Assembly: GCF_036607905.1 (NCBI RefSeq)
Contig: NZ_CP144555.1
Coordinates: 6,820,001 to 6,884,000, forward strand
Origin: Streptomyces sp. SCSIO 75703
Lineage (GTDB): Bacteria > Actinomycetota > Actinomycetes > Streptomycetales > Streptomycetaceae
Length of the DNA: 64,000 nucleotides
Direction of reading: 5' to 3'
Below are positions 33,542 to 40,524 of the stretch, one piece after another. The notes beneath the pieces were generated by a model that did no database searches, was not told the origin of the DNA, and saw only the letters and a list, made by a program, of their open reading frames with translations. Position numbers and translations under genes: made by a program. Positions within the stretch are counted from its first letter, which is position 1. The number at the start of each line of letters is the position of its first letter.

Positions 33542-35502
33542 GTACCGCCGGGACCCCGCCGGAGGACCCGGCCGGGAGGCTGGCTCCGGTGGACGCGGCA
33601 GTCTCCGTCCCAGGTGCCCGCAAAGCCGTGGTCGACGTCAACCACGGAATCGTCAGCCAGGGTGACAACGCCATCAACCTGGTGTTCCAGGAGGGCGGCT
33701 ACGCACAGATCCCCAGCCTTGCGGCGCTCACCCCGCGTCAGCCCGAGGTGCTGGCCGCGCCCGCCGACGTCAAGCTGTTCGGCCGCCAGGCCCTCGTGGA
33801 AACCGTCGTCTCCCAGCTGACCGAGGGCACGAGCGTCCAACTGTACGGGGACGAAGGCGTCGGCAAGAGCGCGATCGCGGACGCCGTGCACCAGCGCCTG
33901 CGCACCCGCGGGACGCGGGGCCATGTGCTGCGCCCCAGAACCGGGGAGACCGGGACCTTGGCGACCCTGTACGAGCGGATGGCCACCGTCCTCTTCGGCC
34001 ACCGCTTCCTTCGCGAGGTCGACGAGACCGAACTCCGCCAAGCTGTCGCCACCGTGCACGACGTGCACATCACCGTCGTTGACAGCGCCCTGGACGAGGC
34101 CGACCTGCGCCGGCTGCTGCAGACCTTCTCTGGTTGCACCTTCCTGTTCACGTCCCCGTACCGCACACTGCCCGACGCTGCTGCTGCCCACCACGTACAG
34201 CCGCTGTCCCCCGCCGCGGCCATCGAACTGCTCAACTCCGAACTGGGCCTGGAACTGGGCCCGGAAGGCCTGCGGAACCTCCAGTTCGACCTCGCCTACC
34301 GCATGTCGGAGGGACGACCGCAGCGGCTGCTGCTGTACGCGCGGTTCATCAAGGCCTCGGACGACTGGCGCGATCGCGCGGACAGGGGACCGCACGACCA
34401 GCCACCCGCCTTCGACCCGGTTCAGCTGAGCCCCCGGCACCAGGCGGCTGCGCTGGCGGTCGCCCTGAGTGAACCGGCCCGACGGGTCCTGGTGGCACTG
34501 GCCACGTTCGGGACGCCGCTCGGCCCCGCGTGGTTCGCGCCGGTCACGGGGCACCCCGACGACGCGGGCACCGAGCGGGAACTGCTGGACCGGAGGCTGG
34601 TCGTCCACGCGGGGGATGGCTACGCGATCACCAGGGACGCGGCGGCCGCGGTGCGGGACCTGGCCTGGGACCCCGCGCCGGCCGCCGCGGCCGCCGAGGG
34701 GCTGCACGCCGCGCTCGCGCGACGTGAGACCGTCGCCACCTGGCCGGACCCGCATCTCCTGCTGACCGTCGCGCAGGAACTGAACGCTGGCCAGCAGTGG
34801 GCGCTGACCACGCGCTTCGTCCGAGTCGCGGTGTCCGCCGCGCTCACCGCGGGGTCAGGATCGGTCGCATTGGAGCTCTACGGCCTGGGCCGGATCGCCG
34901 CCCTGCGCGGCGGTCTCAGCAAGGACCACGCCTACTACGTCCACACCGAGGAGCAGACCCGGAACCTCTTGGAGGGCGACAAGGCGGCCGTGGCCGCGGC
35001 CCTGCTCATCCTGTCGCCGCCGTTGACCACATCCGCCGTGGCAATCGGCGGCAAGGGCAGCGGCTTCTTCGGGAAACTCGCCACGACCGTCACCACCAAG
35101 GCCGGCCTCACCGCCGCCGCCGTCACGGTGGCCGCGGCGACCGCCGTGACCGTCGTGGTGGCCACCACGGGCGACGGCAAGCCCGCGGGCTGCTCCGAGG
35201 CGCTCGCCGCGAACAGCGCGCTGAACGAGCGGGACACGCGGACGCCGCAGGACCTTGCGGCCGCGTACCGGCAACTGGCCGGCGGCATGACCACCGCCGC
35301 GGGAAAGGCGGACGACCCGGCCCTGCAGTCCGTTTTCCGGCAACAGGCCGTCACCTTCAACGAGAAGGCCGACAACAAGGAGGCGGAGACCCCTCCGGAC
35401 AACATTCACCCCGATGTGACGGCCGCCCTGGTGAGCAGCGAGAAGCTGCGGGGTGGGATCGAAAACCTCCAGGCCCTGAGTTCGGTCTGCCCGCTGGACT
35501 GA
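33538..35502 (+). CDS. STAND-like NTPase with C-terminal membrane segment
   Basis: 654-residue protein. N-terminal 60 residues carry the GIVSQGDNAINLV motif (37-49) shared with the upstream gene. A P-loop NTPase domain follows, with Walker A YGDEGVGKSAI (103-113), a Walker-B-like VHITVVDSALDE (about 176-187) and winged-helix-like helical sequence after it. A single hydrophobic segment (TAAAVTVAAATAVTVVVATTG, near 525-545) precedes an extracytoplasmic tail of about 105 residues with two cysteines. It lacks obvious tetratricopeptide or WD repeats. This looks like a signal-transduction or conflict ATPase anchored in the membrane; function unknown. Confidence 0.75.
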   Translation: MSTAGTPPEDPAGRLAPVDAAVSVPGARKAVVDVNHGIVSQGDNAINLVFQEGGYAQIPSLAALTPRQPEVLAAPADVKLFGRQALVETVVSQLTEGTSVQLYGDEGVGKSAIADAVHQRLRTRGTRGHVLRPRTGETGTLATLYERMATVLFGHRFLREVDETELRQAVATVHDVHITVVDSALDEADLRRLLQTFSGCTFLFTSPYRTLPDAAAAHHVQPLSPAAAIELLNSELGLELGPEGLRNLQFDLAYRMSEGRPQRLLLYARFIKASDDWRDRADRGPHDQPPAFDPVQLSPRHQAAALAVALSEPARRVLVALATFGTPLGPAWFAPVTGHPDDAGTERELLDRRLVVHAGDGYAITRDAAAAVRDLAWDPAPAAAAAEGLHAALARRETVATWPDPHLLLTVAQELNAGQQWALTTRFVRVAVSAALTAGSGSVALELYGLGRIAALRGGLSKDHAYYVHTEEQTRNLLEGDKAAVAAALLILSPPLTTSAVAIGGKGSGFFGKLATTVTTKAGLTAAAVTVAAATAVTVVVATTGDGKPAGCSEALAANSALNERDTRTPQDLAAAYRQLAGGMTTAAGKADDPALQSVFRQQAVTFNEKADNKEAETPPDNIHPDVTAALVSSEKLRGGIENLQALSSVCPLD

Positions 35503-35689
35503 GCCGACTCTGTAGTTCACCGAGCCAGACCGGCTGACTTCCGATGAGGTGGAGGCCCTGCGCGATCTGTCCTCGCGGCGGCCGGGTCCGCCGATCTGAG
35601 CGAGGCGGGCGGCATCGCGGCTGCGGTCGCCGGGCCCGCACGGCCATCGGTGACAGCACCACCGCCGCGTGACAGGAGTTCCTGGAGAT
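35503..35689. other. Short non-coding stretch after STAND module
   Basis: No gene recognised. Frames are interrupted, and the region leads into the decayed plasmid-type genes that follow. Confidence 0.35.
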
Positions 35690-36097
35690 CCCCGACGTGG
35701 CCACCCTGGAGGCTGATCCGCAGGCCGCTCGGACGCGTACGCGTTCACCGCGTTCCCGGTCGCACAGCAGGCCGTCGGCGAGTACCAGGACGACGCCCTG
35801 GCACTGCTGGGCCGCACCCAGGAGGCCGGAGCCGGGGCCCGGCGTGCGTACCGGTCCGAGCGGGGCCGCCCCTGGTTCCCGCACAACCCGACCGGCGCGG
35901 ACGCCGTCGCCGCCGCGACGAAGGCCGCCGACACGGCGAGGGAGCGCGTAGCCGAGTACCTGCCGGCGGCGCGGCAGAAGCAACTGCACGAGCGGTCCGC
36001 CGCCCGGCCCGAGAGGCCCGCATCGTGGACGGATCGGCTGCCCAGCCTCGCCGCGCGCCCGCTGGACGGCGACGCCACCGGGGCGGTGATCGCATGA
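35690..36097 (+). pseudogene. C-terminal remnant of unidentified gene
   Basis: In one frame the sequence reads EYQDDALALLGRTQEAGAGA, then RAYRSERGRPWFPHNPTGAD and ends with TGAVIA before a TGA that overlaps the start of the next remnant (ATGA). The codon bias is good, so this was a real gene end, but the upstream part is frameshifted and lost. I cannot name a family; the neighbour suggests a plasmid or integrative-element replication region. Confidence 0.4.
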
Positions 36098-36363
36098 CGG
36101 GCGAGCTGAGCGGCGTCGACCTCGCCCGCCAGGCACTCATCGCGGCCCCGGGCGGCGAAGAAGAGGCGCCACCCAGACGAAGAAGCCCAAGCAGCGCACC
36201 GGCACCGTCGTACGCCGTGACGGGCGCGATCTGCCAGCGATGCCGACAGCCCGGCCGCCGCTCTCGCGATGGCGTTCAAGACCGCCGAAGCCACCCAGGT
36301 CGCTGGCGGACGGTCACCGCACCCCGCCACGCCGCCTCGTCCGTTCCAGATCCTTCTTCGTAA
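36094..36363 (+). pseudogene. DciA/DUF721-like gene remnant
   Basis: Starts MTGELSGVDLARQALIAA, the typical N-terminus of actinobacterial DciA/DUF721 proteins (replicative helicase loader-like), then continues in another frame as TKKPKQRTGTVVRRDGRD, also characteristic. At least one frameshift and loss of the C-terminal half. Overlaps the previous remnant by 4 bp, so they were an operon. Confidence 0.5.
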
Positions 36364-36501
36364 ACGGCCACCTCACCGAACGGCCAGAAGCAACCTGAAT
36401 ACGCCAACTCACCCTGGAAACAGGATATTTACCCGGGAGTAATTCCATAAAGAGCTCAAGCGATCTTCACCATGCGATCAGTTCGTGGTGCGATCTCATC
36501 G

Positions 36502-36529
36502 CGCCCCCGCGGTGATCACCGCGGGGGCG
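36502..36529. terminator. 28-bp perfect palindrome, hairpin
   Basis: The inverted repeat CGCCCCCGCGG-TGATCA-CCGCGGGGGCG has no mismatches. It lies 33 bp upstream of the small secreted-protein start. It could terminate upstream transcription or act as a protein-binding site. Confidence 0.55.
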
Positions 36530-36562
36530 TCTGTCATGTTCCCGACTGCATGGGGGCTTCCC

Positions 36563-36979
36563 GTGCGTTCCAAGACCAGTGCCGCGCTCATCGCTTGTAC
36601 CCTCGCGGCTGGTTCCGTCATGTTCAGCGCGCCCGCCGCCTCAGCCGCCGCCTACTGCAGTTCCTCCGGCTACACGGCGATCGGCCTTCCCGTCGAGCGG
36701 TGCACCTCCATGTCCAACGGGGTGCTGCTCCACAAGAAGGACTACAACAACCCGACTGACCTGTGGACCCGGTACGACAAGACGAAGGGAACCGCCGTCA
36801 GTGTCCGCCTGGGCTACAGCATGTCCGGCTCCACCACCCACTCCTCCTACTTCACCATCAGCTCCGGCGGGAGCGTGACGAAGCACTGGCAGAAGTCGGG
36901 CACCTACATGTGTTACAGCAGCACCCGCGTGCTGAACTACAGCGGCGGCACCTTCCAGACGCCGGCCGCGCACTGCTGA
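36563..36979 (+). CDS. Small secreted protein with four cysteines
   Basis: 138 residues from GTG 36563, chosen because it opens directly into a Sec signal peptide (RSKTSAALIACTLAAGSVMF, cleavage likely after ASAA) and has GGGG upstream. The mature domain of about 105 residues is rich in Ser/Thr/Tyr/Gly with four cysteines (two possible disulfides). No family recognised; features resemble small Streptomyces extracellular or hydrolase-inhibitor-like proteins. It ends with its own hairpin terminator. Confidence 0.65.
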   Translation: MRSKTSAALIACTLAAGSVMFSAPAASAAAYCSSSGYTAIGLPVERCTSMSNGVLLHKKDYNNPTDLWTRYDKTKGTAVSVRLGYSMSGSTTHSSYFTISSGGSVTKHWQKSGTYMCYSSTRVLNYSGGTFQTPAAHC

Positions 36980-36994
36980 GACAAGCAACACGAT

Positions 36995-37020
36995 GGGCCC
37001 CGTCCGCGAAGGCGGGGCCC
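36995..37020 (+). terminator. Hairpin terminator after secreted protein
   Basis: GGGCCCCG pairs with CGGGGCCC around a 10-base loop, followed by TGTT, 16 bp after the stop codon. Confidence 0.75.
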
Positions 37021-37054
37021 TGTTGCGCCGCCATCCTGCCAAGGACCTTCACAC

Positions 37055-38476
37055 GTGTTTACCGCGATCTTCCAAAACCATTACGGCTACCTGGGGCTCT
37101 GTACGCTGGCCGCCCTCGTTCTGGGCGGAGCGGCATGGCTGGTTTCCCGCCGCATCGGCAACCCGTACGGCGTGTGGTGGGCCGGGCTGGCCGGCGCACT
37201 TACTGGCGTACTGGGTGTCACCTTCATGGGCAGCGGGCCGGCCAGCGGCCAATGCGTCATCAACCACAATCTCACCGAGCCGTTTCGCACCACGCAGGGC
37301 CTGTGGAACCTCCTCATGACAGTGCCGCTCGGGCTGTTTGCCCTGCTGGCCCTGCGCCGATTGCTGCCCGCACTCGTCGGTGTCGTTGCGCTGCCCTTGG
37401 CCATCGAGTTCACCCAGGGCATGGTGAACGGCCTGGGGCGTGTATGCGACAGCGCGGACGCAGAAATGAACATCCTCGGCGGACTTGCTGGGCTCGCCCT
37501 CGCCGCAGGGGTGCTTGCCAGGCGCGCGGCGCTCAACTGGCAGGCAGGCGCCAAGGGCTCGCTGATCGCTTCCGCGGCGCTGCTTGTGCTAGGCGCTGGC
37601 GTGGCCGGCCCGATGCTGACCTTCACGCATGTGGACGGCACTGGCCTGTCGGCAGCAGGAGCTTCGGAGCGCCAGGCCGTCGAACAAGTGGTGAAGGAGG
37701 CGTTCGGCAACCGGTACAAACTGGGACACGTCTACGTGCAACCGTGTGTGGGAGCGCCATGCACCAATCTCGCCTTCACCCTGCTCAGCCGTGACGAGGG
37801 ACATCCGGAAGCATTCAGCAACGGCAGCTTGTCGTGGCCGGACAAGAAGCATCTGAATGTGCTCTTGGAAGACAGCGACCGTCCCAGCGTCATGGGTTAT
37901 CCCGTGGCAGGGGCGAAGGCGCCATCCACTGAGCAGGAGGCGTACCGGATTGCGCACACCTACATGAACACGCACTACCCGTGGGCGAAGGATGCGGTCG
38001 AGCACCGGACATATCAGGTGGGGGAGAAGGCAGAACTAGGGTGGATAACCAGCTGGCGCTGGCTCCACGACGACGTCCTGATGCCCAGGATGCTGGACGT
38101 GCAGGTCGGCAGGAGCGGTCGCGTATCGCAGGTGGATGTGACCCTCGGTCCGAAGCACGTGAAGTTCGCAAAACCAAAACTCGACGCCAATCAGGCTGAG
38201 GAAGCGGTGAGAGAGGGGCTGGTCGCGCAGAACCGGATTCATGGAGACGGTGATCTCAACAAATCTGAAGTAGAATCCCAGTACCGGATCGAAGCATTCT
38301 CCCTTAAGGTCGCTGATGGAGACGGCACTTGGCGGCCTGAGTGGCTCGTTAATGTGTCGATGCGCGCAGAGCAACCGGGCGCAGATCCGCAGGAGTCAGG
38401 CGGGGCGGATATGTGGCGGGTAGACGCGTTGAATGGTCAGGTCTATGACGGCACCAACGCGCCGGTGAAGGACTGA
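37055..38476 (+). CDS. VanZ-like membrane protein with large extracytoplasmic domain
   Basis: 473 residues. The first 190 contain five or so hydrophobic segments with the VanZ-like block LMTVPLGLFALLALRRLLP and LPLAIEFTQGMVNGLGRVCDSADAEMNILGG. A soluble C-terminal part of about 270 residues follows with two cysteines (VQPCVGAPCTN) and two repeats of a PepSY-like helical/strand pattern (AYRIAHTYMNTHYP; AEEAVREGLVAQNR). GTG at 37055 follows AAGGAC. Third positions are less biased than in neighbours, suggesting transfer. Function unknown. Confidence 0.7.
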   Translation: MFTAIFQNHYGYLGLCTLAALVLGGAAWLVSRRIGNPYGVWWAGLAGALTGVLGVTFMGSGPASGQCVINHNLTEPFRTTQGLWNLLMTVPLGLFALLALRRLLPALVGVVALPLAIEFTQGMVNGLGRVCDSADAEMNILGGLAGLALAAGVLARRAALNWQAGAKGSLIASAALLVLGAGVAGPMLTFTHVDGTGLSAAGASERQAVEQVVKEAFGNRYKLGHVYVQPCVGAPCTNLAFTLLSRDEGHPEAFSNGSLSWPDKKHLNVLLEDSDRPSVMGYPVAGAKAPSTEQEAYRIAHTYMNTHYPWAKDAVEHRTYQVGEKAELGWITSWRWLHDDVLMPRMLDVQVGRSGRVSQVDVTLGPKHVKFAKPKLDANQAEEAVREGLVAQNRIHGDGDLNKSEVESQYRIEAFSLKVADGDGTWRPEWLVNVSMRAEQPGADPQESGGADMWRVDALNGQVYDGTNAPVKD

Positions 38477-38762
38477 CCCGCACTCGCGCTTCGTCCCCTT
38501 GGGGGATCTCGCCTGGTCGTGGGCATCGTCCTGGCGTGAGGCTGGGGGAAGTGGAACGACTTCGGGTGAGTTGGCGGCGTTTGCTGCCGATGTGTTCGCC
38601 TCGTTGCCGCGGCGAGGTCCTGTTCCACCAGTACAGCGCGAGCGCGGCGGCGGAGTAGCCGGCGCACGCGGTCGGGTAGGGGTTCAGCCGGTCGGGGCTG
38701 ATCGGCTCGATGACGGCCTTGTCGTCGGACGGCTCGATGCTCTTGGGCGGCGTGCTGGGCAT
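38349..38762 (-). CDS. Small membrane protein, unknown
   Basis: From ATG 38760-38762: MPSTPPKSIEPSDDKAV, then a hydrophobic segment YSAAALALYWWNR. Codon bias is strong to about residue 70 and then weakens, and the frame overlaps the converging VanZ-like gene by 128 bp, so the true end may be earlier or altered by a frameshift. Last gene of a minus-strand series starting at 40341. Confidence 0.4.
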   Translation of the reverse strand: MPSTPPKSIEPSDDKAVIEPISPDRLNPYPTACAGYSAAALALYWWNRTSPRQRGEHIGSKRRQLTRSRSTSPSLTPGRCPRPGEIPQGDEARVRVSPSPARWCRHRPDHSTRLPATYPPRLTPADLRPVALRASTH

Positions 38763-38971
38763 GGTGGGCCCATCGTAGGTACGCTGAGCGGCGAAGACCC
38801 TGGAAGCGTCCCTGGCAGTCCGCGAAAACGGGCAGGCCACACCCCAGACCAGCGGTCGCCCATGTGGTGAAGGAACCACAGGTGCAGCGGGATGCTCACG
38901 AGCGCGTACAGCCACAGCACCACCCGCATCGCCCAGTCCGCCGGGCTGATGGACGTCTTCCCCTTCGCCAT
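38684..38971 (-). CDS. Small membrane protein, unknown
   Basis: 95 residues from ATG 38969-38971: MAKGKTSISPADWAMRVVLW followed by a transmembrane segment (LWLYALVSIPLHLWFLHH). Good codon bias over the first 45 residues and poor afterwards, so a frameshift may have altered the C-terminus. It overlaps the next gene. Confidence 0.4.
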   Translation of the reverse strand: MAKGKTSISPADWAMRVVLWLYALVSIPLHLWFLHHMGDRWSGVWPARFRGLPGTLPGSSPLSVPTMGPPCPARRPRASSRPTTRPSSSRSAPTG

Positions 38972-39087
38972 GGTCCTGACGGTAGTGACCAGCCCCTCGG
39001 GCCGGTGCACGTTCGTGAGAACCGGCCGCCAATCCGGCCGGAGCACCGAATCCTCGCCGGCCGCCCGCTGCTCGGCTGCGTGCGGGG

Positions 39088-39663
39088 TCAGAGGCGGCGG
39101 CCGAAGGGCCACCAGCTCCGCCGCGTCCGGTGCCGGGGAGGGGCTTCCGGGCGGGGAGGTGCTGAGGGCCGCGGCGGCAGTGGAGGTGCCGTCGACGCTG
39201 GCGGCGTGGGATCAGGAACGGGTGGTGATGCTGGCGGCGTTGCCTCGGGGAGGCCGAAGTCGATGGCGCCGGTGTGGCCGGTGTGGCTGGAGGTGGAGCA
39301 GCTGGTGGTGCGGCAGACGTGGGCGGCCTGGTGAGGCGCGGCGCCGTGGGGGTGAGACGGGTCGCCCGTCCCGGGCCGGGCTTGCGTGTGGCGGCGGATC
39401 GGGTCTGCCGGAGGGTGCGCTGGGCGAGCGAGAGCGGCGGCGGGCAGGCGGGCGGGCTGCTGTGGCCAGTGGCGGCGTCGTAGGACCAGTGGGCGAGCCG
39501 CCAGTGCTCTTCGGCGAACATCTGCAGCTCGGGGCTGCCGTTGCGGGGTGTCCAGACCTTCCAGGCGCCGACGGCCATGACGAATGCGCCGGCGGCGAGC
39601 GGAGCGAGGAGGCTGGAGTGCTCGGACCGGATGCGAACGGTGAACCCGTTTCCGTCGGCGAGC
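39088..39663 (-). pseudogene. Frameshifted gene of unknown function (proline-rich C-terminus)
   Basis: The coding trace begins right after the stop of the upstream gene (LRLADGNGFTVRIRSEHSS...) and continues through MAVGAWKVWTPRNGSPELQM. Near 39335 the biased frame shifts, to HVCRTTSCSTSSHTGHTGAI, and ends in a proline-rich tail with RRSWWPFGRRL. Third-position bias follows this path rather than either open frame, so one indel is likely. No family recognised. Coupled to the gene at 39675. Confidence 0.45.
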
Positions 39664-39674
39664 CGGAGGACCGG

Positions 39675-40341
39675 TCAGCCCTGGTTGTCGTTTCTGATCT
39701 CGGCGATGCGGCCGTAGACGGCCACGGGGTGCTGGGGCTTGGGTCCGCGGGTCAGGCGTGTATACAGCCGGGTCTGGTCGGAAGGCGTGGGGCCATGGCA
39801 GAACTCGCCCCAGCTCACCGCTGTCTTTTCGCCAGGTCGGCGCACCTTGAACTGGGCGACCACGTCGGTGTCGTAGTCGTGTTTCTGCAGGAAGCGCGCG
39901 ATAACGACCGCGCTGTTGATGAGAGGGGGGCAGCAGCGGCCGCACGGTGGAGACGTTCACGCCGAACTGGTCGCTGCCGTCGGCTGGGGTGGTGCCGATG
40001 ACGGGGGTGGTGGCGCCGATCTGGTTCACGTCGTCGGGCAGGACCAGATGCAGCTCGTCGCCTTCGATGACGGCCACGCCCTGAGAGCTGTGCGCGATCT
40101 TCTGCAGCACTTGGACGGGGTTGAGAGGGCAAATGTCCTCGTGCCGCCGGTCCCGGGCGAGCCGGAACAGGGCGCCGCGGGGAGCGCGGCCCACCGTGGT
40201 GCGCTGGGACACCACCGGCGTCATGCAGAACGCGCAGATCGACGGGGTCTTCTGGCGGCGCCACCAGGGTTCGTCGTCGATCTCGTACGCGAAGACCTTC
40301 GGGCCGATCGTCTCATTCTCGAACAGGCGCGCCTTGTCCAA
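39675..40341 (-). pseudogene. Frameshifted gene of unknown function with CxxC motif
   Basis: TTG at 40339-40341 (AAGGGGG upstream) gives MDKARLFENETIGPKVFAYE. A zinc-knuckle-like ICAFCMTPVV (CxxC) is followed by RHEDICPLNPVQVLQK, an arrangement reminiscent of CoiA-like or plasmid-encoded proteins. A run of six G (39925-39930) breaks the frame: after it the protein continues as LINSAVVIARFLQKHDYDTD and ends at 39675. One-base indel in a homopolymer, real or a sequencing error. Divergent from tap. Confidence 0.5.
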
Positions 40342-40448
40342 CTGCCGCCACCCCCTTGATCCACAAGGTCTCAGGGGGCCACGTAGGTCCGCGCGTCGAA
40401 AGACTGACTGCGGCCACTACCTGCGGGCTACGCGAGCGAGGAACACTC

Positions 40449-40489
40449 TTCGTACGCGATTCGTACGTCAAACATACGCGGTTCGTACG
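40449..40489. promoter_or_regulatory. Triple TTCGTACG repeat in tap promoter region
   Basis: TTCGTACG occurs three times: 40449-40456, 40460-40467 and 40482-40489. The latter two are part of 15-bp near-identical direct repeats, TACGCGATTCGTACG and TACGCGGTTCGTACG. They lie 36-76 bp upstream of the tap start, in the divergent region. A likely operator, possibly for Tap itself, which has an XRE-type HTH (inference). Confidence 0.6.
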
Positions 40490-40524
40490 GTTTATGGGTA
40501 GGGTGTCGGTCAGGAGGTGCTTTC

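Noticed and set aside
34855..36330. 491-residue minus-strand open frame opposite the STAND gene and remnants
   Set aside because: Low-complexity antisense frame without motifs; the plus-strand genes have clear P-loop and family features.
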